14,462 nt of DNA from JANPCX01 sp046094425 (GCA_046094425.1 JBJTHI010000318.1:1-14462), one strand, 5' to 3'. Shown: positions 5,968 through 14,289, counted from the stretch's first letter. Numbers and translations: made by a program. The notes: generated by a model from the letters alone, not told the origin.

Positions 5968-6744
5968 CTAAGCCGCTTTGGCGGTATGCCCGAGGCTGGC
6001 GGAGATTTCTGCTGCGGTGCTTTTGAGTTTGGCGATCCAGGCGTCTTCTAGGCGATCCGCCGGGGCTGAGATAGACAGGCCCGCCACCAAACGACCTTGG
6101 TCGTCCAAGATGGCAGCGGCCATGCAGCGCACGCCCAGTTCCAACTCTTCCTCGTCGCGCGCCAACCCCATTTGTTGAACGCGAGCCAGTTCTTTCTCCA
6201 ACAAGGGCAGGCTGGTGATGCTGTTGCGCGTGTGGCCTGCCAAGCCGGTGCGGCTGGCGTAGGCGCGAACGCGCGGGGTCTCGTCGTAAGCCAGGAACAG
6301 TTTGCCGACCGACGTGAGGTGCAGCGGTGCGCGGCCACCAATGGCGCGCACCACCTGCATGCCGCTGCGTTCGCTGAAGGCGCGTTCGATGTACACAATT
6401 TCGTCGCCTTGGCGCACTGACAAATTCACCGGTTGGTTGGTGAGCTTGTGCAACTCACGCATGGGGCCCAGGGCCGCCTCACGCACGTCGAGCCGGGCTT
6501 TTACCAAGTTGCCCAGTTCCAGCAGCCGCATGCCAAGCCTGTAGTTGCCCGCCTCAGGGCGATCGACATAACGGCCTATCACCAAGTCGTTCAAGATACG
6601 GTGGGCGGTGGACGGGTGCAAGCCGGTTTTTTCGCTGATGACCTTGAGCGACACTGGGTCTTGGTACGAGGCCAGCAAGTCCAGCAGTTGAAACATGCGC
6701 TCCAGCACCTGGATGCTGGGCGATTTGGGTTCATTCGTTTTCAT
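5968..6744 (-). CDS. IclR-family transcriptional regulator
   Basis: This is a 258-aa DNA-binding regulator. The N-terminal winged helix-turn-helix (about 10-72) includes SLKVISEKTGLHPSTAHRIL, the typical IclR recognition segment, and YRLG in the wing. The C-terminal IclR effector-binding domain (about 85-250) includes the SVGKLFLAY and EELELGVRCMAAAI stretches that line the ligand pocket in the family. The small-molecule ligand cannot be told from sequence. It lies downstream of hpnE on the same strand with a 72-base gap, so it may be transcribed with the hpn genes or from its own promoter. There is no obvious catabolic operon beside it, so its targets may be elsewhere. A weak GAGAGA precedes the ATG. 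Confidence 0.9.
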   Translation of the reverse strand: MKTNEPKSPSIQVLERMFQLLDLLASYQDPVSLKVISEKTGLHPSTAHRILNDLVIGRYVDRPEAGNYRLGMRLLELGNLVKARLDVREAALGPMRELHKLTNQPVNLSVRQGDEIVYIERAFSERSGMQVVRAIGGRAPLHLTSVGKLFLAYDETPRVRAYASRTGLAGHTRNSITSLPLLEKELARVQQMGLARDEEELELGVRCMAAAILDDQGRLVAGLSISAPADRLEDAWIAKLKSTAAEISASLGHTAKAA

Positions 6745-6816
6745 GCCGCGATTCTCTCGCAGTTTGCTGTTTTCCTGTATAGCGAAAATGCAAGCTGCAT
6801 CACGAGATGTGAAAAC
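6745..6816 (-). promoter_or_regulatory. iclR upstream region with ATGCA-AGC-TGCAT palindrome
   Basis: The 72 bases between hpnE and iclR include a small inverted repeat, ATGCA/TGCAT, at 6788-6800 and a -10-like TATACA on the minus strand just downstream of it (reading toward iclR), without a good -35. An autoregulatory IclR operator is possible. Arms of five bases are short, so this is weak. Confidence 0.3.
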
Positions 6817-8121
6817 TCAAGTCACTTTCCACTTTTCGATGACGTTGAAGGCGCTGCGTATTGCGCCTTCCAGCGTGGCGGGGTAGGGGCCATCAACATA
6901 GTCGGCAGCCGCCCACAAACCCGGTGCGATCAAGGAAGCGGGGCGCGCCAGGTTGGGGCTGCAGCGGAAAGTCCCCCGTTTTTCGGTGAGGCAGCGCAGG
7001 TGTGTGGGTGGTTCCAACAAAAAAGTTTGCAGCGCAGTTTGTGCTTGGCGCAGCACAGCGGCTTCAGTCGCCGCCGCACCACGCTCCACCCAAGGCGCGG
7101 CTCCGCTGATGACAAAACTCAGCTCACCTGCTGCGCCACCCAACTGGCCCAAGTCGAAAACAAACTGGGCTGGGTTCTCGTCGGCGTCGCTCGCCAAAGC
7201 GAGCATGGGCTCGGGCAACCGTGTGCCGGGGCAGTGCAAGGTGACGGTGACGATGGGCTCATAACGCAGCGCGGCGGCGGTGGCCGACCACAGGGGATTG
7301 ATTCTGCGCGTCAGCCGAGCGGCTTCAGCGGCGGTGCAGGCCAGCACCACCTGGTCGTAGGTGGTTGGGGTGCCCTGGCTGCTGGACGTTTCTACTTGCC
7401 AAGTCGCTACATTGCTGCTCCTGCGGTGCAAAGCCTGTACCCGCTGGTGGGTGTGGATGTGGGCACCGTGCGCTTCCAACCACCGCTGTGCGGGTTCCGG
7501 CAATAAGCTGCCCAAGCCTTGTTGAGGAAGTAGCAAATCAGAAGCGCCCGGGCCACTGAGCAAAGCGTCTTTCAGCACACGCAGAAAAACCGTTGCGCTG
7601 GCGTCTATGGCGGGCGTGTTGAGCGCGGCGATGCACAGCGGGTCTAGAAAATCGTCGCGCAGTTTTTGGGGCAGGGCGCTGGTTAAGTCGGCTACCGTTT
7701 GTTCTGGTGCGCAGCGAAATCCTTGTGCGGCCCACTTGACTGCCAGCAGGCACAAAGCCCAACGTTCAGCCACCGACCAACTGCGGTTCTTCCACACGGC
7801 ATGTACGAAGGCCCAGGCAGGGTGGCCCTTGTCCAATCGCAAACCTTGTCCTTGTGGATTCACCAAACACAGGGGTCTGCGGTCGAACGCTTTGGTGAGA
7901 TCAACCCCCAGTGTTTGCATCAAAGCCAGGGTATGGGTGTAGGCCCCAATCAAGATGTGCTGGCCGTTGTCCACACGCGGCCCCTCGGGCAAATGCACCG
8001 TGCGGGCGCGGCCACCCAGCGTGCCCGCCATCTCGTAAACCGTGACCTGGTGCCCCGCTTGAGTGGCATGCACAGCGGCGGCCAGGCCTGCCCAGCCTGC
8101 GCCTATCACCGCTACTTTCAT
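6817..8121 (-). CDS. hpnE: hydroxysqualene dehydroxylase HpnE
   Basis: This FAD-dependent amine-oxidase-like enzyme reduces hydroxysqualene to squalene, the last step of the HpnCDE route. The 434-aa product starts with the dinucleotide-binding fold MKVAVIGAGWAGLAAA (G7-x-G9-x2-G12), followed by the acidic strand end VYE and the GGRART segment. The NGQHILIGAY motif typical of HpnE comes next. Near the C-terminus LWAAADYVDGPYPATLEGA is the second FAD-contact motif. The ATG at 8121 is chosen because the FAD fold must start there and because it overlaps the hpnD stop as TGATG, implying translational coupling; the reading frame stays open 36 bases further upstream, inside hpnD, but this extension lacks homology. 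It is the third gene of hpnC-hpnD-hpnE. Confidence 0.92.
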   Translation of the reverse strand: MKVAVIGAGWAGLAAAVHATQAGHQVTVYEMAGTLGGRARTVHLPEGPRVDNGQHILIGAYTHTLALMQTLGVDLTKAFDRRPLCLVNPQGQGLRLDKGHPAWAFVHAVWKNRSWSVAERWALCLLAVKWAAQGFRCAPEQTVADLTSALPQKLRDDFLDPLCIAALNTPAIDASATVFLRVLKDALLSGPGASDLLLPQQGLGSLLPEPAQRWLEAHGAHIHTHQRVQALHRRSSNVATWQVETSSSQGTPTTYDQVVLACTAAEAARLTRRINPLWSATAAALRYEPIVTVTLHCPGTRLPEPMLALASDADENPAQFVFDLGQLGGAAGELSFVISGAAPWVERGAAATEAAVLRQAQTALQTFLLEPPTHLRCLTEKRGTFRCSPNLARPASLIAPGLWAAADYVDGPYPATLEGAIRSAFNVIEKWKVT

Positions 8122-8969
8122 CAACGACCGCGCCAGTTCGTGCGCACCGCAATCCACAACTTGCGCAGTGGTGTGAGCGATGTGCGTTGGTGGAGCACGC
8201 GAAAGTCATCGGCTTCAATTTCGCGCAGCAAGGTGCGGTAAATGTTGGCCATCATCAAACCAGGTTTTTGCGCGGCGCGGTCTGCTTCGGGCAATAACGA
8301 GAGGGCCTGGTCGTAGGCGGCGTGGGCGCGTTCAGCTTGGAACTTCATCAGCGCTGTGAAACGTTCGCTGTAGCCCCAGGGTGCTTTGCGGTTGAGCAAC
8401 TCGTGGGCTTTCACATCGAAACGGTGCAGTTCAGACACGGGTAGGTAAATGCGACCACGCCGTGCGTCGTCGCCCACGTCTCGAATGATGTTGGTGAGTT
8501 GCATGGCTTGCCCCAGTTGGTGGGCATATGCGACCGTATTGGGTTGTGTGGCACCAAAAATCTGCGCGGCCACCTCGCCCACCACACCGGCCACCAGGTG
8601 GCAGTAACGCTGCAACTGGGGAAAGTCGAGGTAGCGGGTTTGTTCCAGATCCATCTGGCAGCCTTCAATCACGGCGTGCAGGTGCTCGGCACGAATGTTG
8701 AAGGTGTCGGTGTGGGGTATGAGGGCTTTCATCACCGGATGGCTCGCGTTGCCTGCGAAGCTGCTGGCGACTTCTTTGCGCCACCAGGCGAGTTTGGTGG
8801 CGGCCACGCTGGCTTCGCTGGTTTCGTCCACCACGTCGTCCACCTCGCGGCAAAAAGCGTAGAAGGCGGTGATGGCCGCGCGTCGTGTGGGCGGCAAAAA
8901 CAAAAAGGCGTAATAAAAGCTGGAGCCGCTCTTGGCTGCTTTTTCTTGGACGTATTGTTCGGGTGTCAT
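8121..8969 (-). CDS. hpnD: presqualene diphosphate synthase HpnD
   Basis: This trans-isoprenyl diphosphate synthase of the squalene/phytoene synthase family is known in HpnCDE systems to condense two farnesyl diphosphates to presqualene diphosphate. The 282-aa product has both Asp-rich Mg-binding motifs: REVDDVVDE (D44, D45, D48) and NIIRDVGDDARRGRIYLP (D164, D167, D168). The PTRRAAITAFYAFCR stretch is a family hallmark. ATG at 8969 is chosen because it gives the usual length and overlaps the hpnC stop as ATGA; the frame remains open upstream but only as a shadow of hpnC. It is the middle gene of the operon. A phytoene synthase role is less likely because hpnC and hpnE flank it and no carotenoid desaturase is present. 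Confidence 0.93.
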   Translation of the reverse strand: MTPEQYVQEKAAKSGSSFYYAFLFLPPTRRAAITAFYAFCREVDDVVDETSEASVAATKLAWWRKEVASSFAGNASHPVMKALIPHTDTFNIRAEHLHAVIEGCQMDLEQTRYLDFPQLQRYCHLVAGVVGEVAAQIFGATQPNTVAYAHQLGQAMQLTNIIRDVGDDARRGRIYLPVSELHRFDVKAHELLNRKAPWGYSERFTALMKFQAERAHAAYDQALSLLPEADRAAQKPGLMMANIYRTLLREIEADDFRVLHQRTSLTPLRKLWIAVRTNWRGR

Positions 8970-9817
8970 GCGGTGGCGTGCTGAGGCTGCTTGGTTGCGC
9001 GCATGCGGGCTGCGCGCCACAACAAAGTCGGGCCATCCCAAACGGTGACGGTAGGGCGCTGCGTCATGGTGGCAAAGTTCAAGCGTTCTATTGTCTCCAA
9101 GATGCGCAGGCCACCTTGCACCACCAGGCGCAACTCCCAACCGGCGCGACCCGGCAGGCTGTGTACCAAGGGTGCGCCTTCGTGCATCAAACCGCGTGTC
9201 CACGAGACGAGTTGGCGCAAGGTGTTGCGCAGCTCAAGGCTATCCGGGCCCGCCAAGACGTTCTCAGCCTTTAGTCCGTGGCGTGTGCAATCTTCCAGCG
9301 GCAGGTACAAGCGCCCGCGTGTCACGTCGATGGACAGGTCTTGCCAAAAATTAGCCAATTGCAAGGCGGTGCAAATGGCATCACTTTGCTGCAAGGCTGG
9401 GCTGTCATGCACGCCATAAAGCTGCAGCAACAGGCGGCCTATGGGGTTGGCGGAGCGGCGGCAGTAGTCGAGCAACTCGCTGCGGTCGCGGTACTGCTTT
9501 TGGAGCAGGTCTTGCTCGAAGGCGCTCAATAAATCGGTGAAGAGCGAAACGGACAGTTGGTGCTGCTGGATCACAGGGGCCAGCGGTTCAAACACGGGTT
9601 TCCATCGGTTGGAAATAGGTTGGCCCGCCACCGAGTTCAGCAAATCATGGCGGTAGGCGTGTAAATCGTTTTGTCGTGTGTGGCTGTCCAGGTCACCTTC
9701 ATCGGCCAAGTCGTCGGCCGTGCGGGCAAACCAATAAATCGCCGCCACCGCAGGCCGCAACTTAGGCGGACACAGGATGGAGGCGACGGGGAAGTTTTCG
9801 TAGTGGTTGACGGACAT
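8966..9817 (-). CDS. hpnC: hydroxysqualene synthase HpnC
   Basis: This is the second squalene/phytoene-synthase-fold enzyme; in characterised HpnCDE pathways it converts presqualene diphosphate to hydroxysqualene. The 283-aa form begins MSVNHYENFPVAS, the usual HpnC opening. It carries the first Asp motif ARTADDLADE (D35, D36, D39) and the second FWQDLSIDVTRGRLYLP (D160, D164). Reading upstream in frame gives ATG codons at 9904 and 9922, which would add up to 35 residues, but that extension lacks family likeness and runs across the promoter of the divergent efflux operon. ATG at 9817 is therefore preferred, although no strong Shine-Dalgarno is seen. Its stop overlaps the hpnD start as ATGA. 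It heads the operon; no hopene cyclase gene is in the window. Confidence 0.92.
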   Translation of the reverse strand: MSVNHYENFPVASILCPPKLRPAVAAIYWFARTADDLADEGDLDSHTRQNDLHAYRHDLLNSVAGQPISNRWKPVFEPLAPVIQQHQLSVSLFTDLLSAFEQDLLQKQYRDRSELLDYCRRSANPIGRLLLQLYGVHDSPALQQSDAICTALQLANFWQDLSIDVTRGRLYLPLEDCTRHGLKAENVLAGPDSLELRNTLRQLVSWTRGLMHEGAPLVHSLPGRAGWELRLVVQGGLRILETIERLNFATMTQRPTVTVWDGPTLLWRAARMRATKQPQHATA

Positions 9818-9894
9818 GCAAGGCGAAGTGGGCGAACTGCTTTGGTGGCGATTGTCCACTGCCCAAGGTTTCTGCTCTGCTTGTGCTGAACGAG

Positions 9895-9923
9895 TTGACA
9901 CCATCGCGTCAGCCCCATACATT
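9895..9923 (+). promoter_or_regulatory. strong sigma-70 promoter of the RND efflux operon
   Basis: A perfect -35 TTGACA (9895-9900) is followed by a 17-base spacer and TACATT (9918-9923), four of six -10 matches. Transcription would start near 9930 and leave a 5' UTR of about 73 bases before the adaptor ATG at 10003. The -10 is abutted by the palindrome at 9924-9937. Confidence 0.65.
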
Positions 9924-9937
9924 ACTGACCGGTCAGT
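9924..9937. promoter_or_regulatory. 14-bp palindromic operator, probably for a TetR-type repressor
   Basis: ACTGACCGGTCAGT is a perfect 14-base palindrome lying directly after the -10 hexamer and over the predicted transcription start. A bound protein would block initiation. GGTCAGT-type palindromes are frequent operators of TetR-family efflux regulators. The repressor gene is not in the window. Being between divergent units, it could also affect hpnC transcription. Part of the motif (CAGT) recurs just downstream at 9938-9941. Confidence 0.62.
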
Positions 9938-10002
9938 CAGTTATTGCTGTTTTTCTCGTCTTCTCCTGACCTCCCACTTGAGAACATTCCCCAGGGGGCG
10001 CC

Positions 10003-11130
10003 ATGCGTTCTGTTTCCGTCCTTCTTGTTACCTTGGCCCTGCTGGCCGCCTGCTCCCGCCCCGCCTCGGCGCCCGAGCCGATACGGGCGGTGCGAACGAT
10101 CACGGTGCAAGACCAATCGGCGTCGGCTCGCCTGGAATACGCGGCCGAGGTTCGTGCGCGAACCGAATCGCGCCTGAGTTTTCGCGTGGGGGGCAAGTTG
10201 ATCAAACGGCAGGTGGATTTGGGCGATGCGGTGAAAGCCGGGCAGGTGCTGGCCCAACTCGATTCGCAAGACTTGAAACTCGCCCAAGACAGTGCCCGCG
10301 CGCAAATGGCCGCCGCTCAGGCGAACGTCGACTTGGCTGCCGCTGACTTCAAACGTTTCAAAGACTTACGCGAGCAAAATTTCATCAGCGCCGCTGAGTT
10401 GGAGCGCCGTGAAACCACGCTCAAAGCGGCGTTGGCGCAACTGAATCAAAGCAGGGCACAAACTCAGGTTCAGACCAACCAGGCCGGTTATGCGGTGCTG
10501 GTGAGTGATGTGGCCGGTGTGGTCACGGGTGTGGACGCTGAACCCGGTGCGGTAGTCAGCCCGGCCAGCCCCGTTTTACGCGTAGCGCAGAACGAGCCGC
10601 GTGATGTGGTGTTTGCCGTGCCCGAGGACAGGGTGTCGCAGATTCGCACCTTGGCGGCTTCGCCCAGCAACGCCTTCAGAGCCCGAGCCTGGGGCGATGA
10701 CAAACCTTGGTGGACATTGAAGGTGAGGGAAGTCGCAGCCTCGGCCGACCCGCTGACACGCACTTTTTTGGTCAAGGCTGATTTGAGTGCCAGCGCCTCG
10801 GCCCAAGTGAACCTTGGGCAAACGATGTCGGTGGTGGTGGACTTGCCTCCAGTGGCAGGCATCACCAAATTACCGCTCTCGGCTTTGAGGGAGGATCAGG
10901 GCCAGACCAAGGTGTGGTTGGTCGATGCGGCAAACATGACGGTGCAACTGCAGGCGGTGGCATTGGCCGGTGCCGATGGCAACCAGGCCGTCATTGCCCA
11001 AGGGTTGAAGACTGGTGATGTGGTGGTTACCGCCGGGGTTCATGCCCTGGTGCCTGGACAAAAAGTGAAGTGGCTGCAAGAGGCGAACAAAACCGCAGCA
11101 GACCCAGGCGAAGTGAAGCCCGCGAAGTGA
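10003..11130 (+). CDS. RND efflux membrane-fusion (periplasmic adaptor) lipoprotein
   Basis: This HlyD/AcrA-type adaptor links the inner-membrane pump to an outer-membrane channel. The 375-aa protein begins with a lipoprotein signal peptide, LLAAC with lipidation at C17. A first lipoyl half follows (about 57-90, FRVGGKLIKR and GDAVKAGQVLAQLD), then an alpha-hairpin (about 90-160, Ala/Gln/Leu-rich coiled coil). The second lipoyl half (about 163-195, VLVSDVAGVVTGV and EPGAVVSPASPVLRV) and beta-barrel and membrane-proximal domains complete it. ATG at 10003 is supported by AGGGGG at 9993-9998. It is followed after only 7 bases by the pump gene. The order matches tripartite drug-efflux operons; the outer-membrane partner must be encoded elsewhere. 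The substrate cannot be told. Confidence 0.92.
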   Translation: MRSVSVLLVTLALLAACSRPASAPEPIRAVRTITVQDQSASARLEYAAEVRARTESRLSFRVGGKLIKRQVDLGDAVKAGQVLAQLDSQDLKLAQDSARAQMAAAQANVDLAAADFKRFKDLREQNFISAAELERRETTLKAALAQLNQSRAQTQVQTNQAGYAVLVSDVAGVVTGVDAEPGAVVSPASPVLRVAQNEPRDVVFAVPEDRVSQIRTLAASPSNAFRARAWGDDKPWWTLKVREVAASADPLTRTFLVKADLSASASAQVNLGQTMSVVVDLPPVAGITKLPLSALREDQGQTKVWLVDAANMTVQLQAVALAGADGNQAVIAQGLKTGDVVVTAGVHALVPGQKVKWLQEANKTAADPGEVKPAK

Positions 11131-11137
11131 GCTGCGC

Positions 11138-14100
11138 ATGAACACGTCCCACGCTTCTCAGGCTTCGCGCCTCAATATCTCGCAGTGGGCGCTGGATCAC
11201 CCCGCGCTCACGCGTTACCTCTTGGTGGTCTTGCTGCTGCTGGGCTTGGCAGCTTATTTTCAACTGGGCCAGGACGAAGACCCGCCCTTCACCTTTCGTG
11301 CCATGGTGGTCAGCGCCTATTGGCCAGGGGCCACCGCGCAACAAATGGCCGAGCAGGTGGCGGACAAGCTGGAAAAAACACTGCAAGAGGTGCCTTACGC
11401 CGACAAAATTCGCGCTTACACCAAACCCGGTGAAGCCACCATCATCTTCCAGATAAAAGACTCTTCGCCGCCCAAAGAGGTGCCGCAAATCTGGTACACG
11501 GTGCGGAAAAAGATTGGCGACATGCGCGGCACCTTGCCGCTGGGCGTGCAAGGGCCCTTCTTCAACGACGAGTTTGGTGATGTGTTGGGCTCCATGTACG
11601 CCTTGGTGCGGGATGGCTTCAGTGAGGCTGAACTTAAAACCCACGCCGATGCGGTTCGGCAGCGCTTGCTCAAGGTTAAACACGTCAACAAGGTGGCCAT
11701 TTACGGTGCACAAGATGAAAAGCTCTTCATTGAGGTCTCGCATCAACGGCTAGCCCAGTTGGGTTTGGATTTCACCCAAGTGCTGGCGCAGCTGGGCCAA
11801 CAAAACGCGGTGGAGTCTGCGGGGGTCGTGACTTCGCCCACCGACAACCTGCAAGTGCGAATCAGCGGCCAGTTCACCTCGCCAGAGCAACTGCTTGCGC
11901 TGCCGATCCGCGCTGGTGGCAATAGTTTTCGCCTGGGTGACATCGCCACGGTGACGCGCGGCACGGTGGATCCACCCCAACTGCGCGTACGCCACCAAGG
12001 CCAAGCGGTGCTGGCGCTGGGCGTCTCCATGACCAAGGGTGGCGACATCATTGAAATGGGCCAGGCCTTGGCCGTGGCCTCCAAAGCCATACGGGCTGAT
12101 TTGCCGGTGGGGCTGGAGCTCAAGCAGTTTCAAAACCAATCCACCGTGGTGGCTCGTTCGGTGAACGAGTTTGTAGGTGTGTTGATGGAGGCGGTGCTCA
12201 TTGTGCTGGCCGTGAGCTTTGTGGCCTTGGGGCTGCACTTCAAGCCCCATTCGTGGAAATTCACCATCGACTGGCGACCGGGTTTGGTGGTGGGCATCAC
12301 CATTCCCTTGGTGTTGGCCATTACCTTTTTAGCCATGTATTACTGGAAGGTGGGGCTGCACAAAATATCACTGGGCTCGCTCATCATTGCTTTGGGATTG
12401 TTGGTGGACGACGCCATCATCGCGGTGGAGATGATGGTGCGCAAACTCGAAGAAGGTTTTGACAAAGTGCGCGCGGCGACCTTCGCCTACGAAGCCACCG
12501 CCATGCCCATGCTCACCGGCACCCTCATCACGGCAGTGGGTTTTCTGCCCATTGGTCTGGCGCAGTCCACGGTGGGCGAGTACACCTTTGCCATCTTTGC
12601 GGTCACGGCGGCAGCCTTGCTGATTTCTTGGTGGGTGTCGGTTTATTTTGTGCCTTACCTGGGGGTACGTCTGCTCCAAGCCCCTGCCGCTTCACCCGGG
12701 GAGCAGCCCGTTGCACATGAGCTGTTTGACTCGCCTTTTTACACGCGCTTTCGCTGCGTGGTGAATTGGTGTGTGCAGCACCGCTGGATCACCATCGGGT
12801 TGACCGTGCTCAGTTTGGTGCTGGGCATCGTGGGCATGGGCAGGGTGCAGCAGCAGTTCTTCCCCGACTCCAGCCGCTTGGAGGTGCTGGTGGATTTGTG
12901 GTCACCCGAAGGCACCTCGTTTGCTGCCAATGAAGCGGTTGCCGCCAAGGTGGAAAATCGTTTGATGGCGCTGGACGGTGTGGAACACGTGAGCACCTGG
13001 GTGGGCAGCGGCTTGCCGCGTTTTGCACTGACCATGGATCAAATTTTCCAGAACACCAATGTGAGTCAAATGGTGATTCTCAGCCGCAATTTGGCGGCGC
13101 GTGAGCGCTTGCGCCGAGAGTTGCCCGAGTTGCTCGCCAGTGAATTTCCAGAGGTGCGCGCCCGCGCCAAGTTGTTGCCCAATGGCCCACCAGTGGCTTA
13201 CCCCGTGATGTTTCGTGTGGTGGGCAGCGACCCCGCCCAAGTGCGCGCTTATGCCGACCATGTCAAGGCCATCATGCGCACCAACCCCCATATGCGCGGC
13301 GTGAACGACAACTGGAACGAAGCCATCAAAGCCTGGCGCTTGGAGGTGGACCAAGACAAAGCACGCGCACTCGGGGTTTCAAGCCAGTCCATCGCACAGG
13401 CCGCGCGCACCCTCAACAGTGGCAGCACTGTGGGCCAGTACCGCGAGGGCGACAAACTGATTGACATCGTCTTGCGCCAGCCCTTGAGCGAACGCGATGC
13501 CCTCACCGACCTGTCCAATGCCTACTTGCCCACCAGCACGGGCCGTGTGGTGCCTCTGAGCCAAGTGGCCACGGTGAAGTTGGTGTGGGAACCCGGCGTA
13601 CTGTGGCGCGAGGGGCGCGACTATGCCGCCACCGTGCAAGGTGATGTGATCGAGGGCTTGCAAGGTGCCACCGTGAGCAATCAGCTCAACCCCCTGTTTG
13701 ACGCCATCCGCCACACCATGCCCCCAGGCTATCGCATTGAAGTGGCTGGCGCGGTGGAAGAAAGCAGCAAAGGCCAAGACTCCATTTTGGTCGGTGCGCC
13801 TTTGATGCTCTTCATCATGTTCACCCTGCTCATGCTCCAGTTGCACAGTTTCAGCCGTGCGGTGCTGGTATTTTTGACCGGGCCTTTGGGCATCTCGGGC
13901 GTGGCGGCTGCTTTGCTGTTGCTGGATCGGCCCTTCGGTTTTGTCGCCTTACTCGGTGTGATTGCCCTCATGGGCATGATCATGCGCAATTCGGTAATTC
14001 TGATTGCGCAAATCGAACACGACCGAGAACGCGGTGTAGACGCCTGGACTGCCATCGTTGAAGCGGCTGTGATGCGCTGCCGCCCCATCGTGCTCACCGC

Positions 14101-14257
14101 TGCCGCGGCCGTGCTGGCCATGATTCCGCTCTCACGCAGCGTCTTCTGGGGCCCCATGGCCGTGGCCATCATGGGTGGTTTGCTGGTGGCCACCGTGCTC
14201 ACCTTGTTGGCCCTGCCTGCCATGTATGCGGCGTGGTTCAAGGTGAAGCGCGCGTAA
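11138..14257 (+). CDS. RND efflux inner-membrane pump (HAE1-like)
   Basis: This proton-driven transporter expels lipophilic or toxic compounds across the envelope. The 1039-aa size and the duplicated layout fit the RND family: TM1 at about 25-43, a large periplasmic loop to about 335, and TM2-6 to about 520. A second half starts with TM7 near 550 (HRWITIGLTVLSLVLG). TM4 carries GLLVDDAIIAVE with the paired proton-relay aspartates D424 and D425. TM10 reads GMIMRNSVILIAQIE: the lysine of AcrB (K940) is replaced by arginine R950. The opening NISQWALDHPALTRYLL and GQDEDPPFTFRAMVV resemble the TriC-like branch rather than AcrB itself. Seven bases separate it from the adaptor stop. HpnN-type hopanoid transporters are also RND proteins, but the adaptor partner and motifs favour efflux. 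Confidence 0.93.
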   Translation: MNTSHASQASRLNISQWALDHPALTRYLLVVLLLLGLAAYFQLGQDEDPPFTFRAMVVSAYWPGATAQQMAEQVADKLEKTLQEVPYADKIRAYTKPGEATIIFQIKDSSPPKEVPQIWYTVRKKIGDMRGTLPLGVQGPFFNDEFGDVLGSMYALVRDGFSEAELKTHADAVRQRLLKVKHVNKVAIYGAQDEKLFIEVSHQRLAQLGLDFTQVLAQLGQQNAVESAGVVTSPTDNLQVRISGQFTSPEQLLALPIRAGGNSFRLGDIATVTRGTVDPPQLRVRHQGQAVLALGVSMTKGGDIIEMGQALAVASKAIRADLPVGLELKQFQNQSTVVARSVNEFVGVLMEAVLIVLAVSFVALGLHFKPHSWKFTIDWRPGLVVGITIPLVLAITFLAMYYWKVGLHKISLGSLIIALGLLVDDAIIAVEMMVRKLEEGFDKVRAATFAYEATAMPMLTGTLITAVGFLPIGLAQSTVGEYTFAIFAVTAAALLISWWVSVYFVPYLGVRLLQAPAASPGEQPVAHELFDSPFYTRFRCVVNWCVQHRWITIGLTVLSLVLGIVGMGRVQQQFFPDSSRLEVLVDLWSPEGTSFAANEAVAAKVENRLMALDGVEHVSTWVGSGLPRFALTMDQIFQNTNVSQMVILSRNLAARERLRRELPELLASEFPEVRARAKLLPNGPPVAYPVMFRVVGSDPAQVRAYADHVKAIMRTNPHMRGVNDNWNEAIKAWRLEVDQDKARALGVSSQSIAQAARTLNSGSTVGQYREGDKLIDIVLRQPLSERDALTDLSNAYLPTSTGRVVPLSQVATVKLVWEPGVLWREGRDYAATVQGDVIEGLQGATVSNQLNPLFDAIRHTMPPGYRIEVAGAVEESSKGQDSILVGAPLMLFIMFTLLMLQLHSFSRAVLVFLTGPLGISGVAAALLLLDRPFGFVALLGVIALMGMIMRNSVILIAQIEHDRERGVDAWTAIVEAAVMRCRPIVLTAAAAVLAMIPLSRSVFWGPMAVAIMGGLLVATVLTLLALPAMYAAWFKVKRA

Positions 14258-14279
14258 AAAAGCCGGTTATTGATCCGGC
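14256..14279 (-). terminator. intrinsic terminator reading leftward
   Basis: On the minus strand GCCGG-(8-base loop)-CCGGC is followed directly by six T residues (A14256-A14261 on the plus strand). The run overlaps the pump's stop codon. On the plus strand no T-run follows, so it acts chiefly on transcripts coming from the right. The 5-bp stem is short. Confidence 0.55.
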
Positions 14280-14289
14280 CCGATGAAGT

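Noticed and set aside
5956..5990. Bidirectional terminator between the convergent pbpG and iclR genes
   Set aside because: Only a 4-bp CCGC/GCGG stem inside the iclR coding end is seen, with no T-run on either side.
6433..7506. 357-codon plus-strand open frame
   Set aside because: It is antisense to iclR and hpnE, both with clear family motifs, and its product has no recognisable domain.
8121..9203. 360-codon version of hpnD starting at 9203
   Set aside because: The extra 78 residues are a shadow of hpnC; the ATGA overlap at 8966-8969 and family length support ATG 8969.
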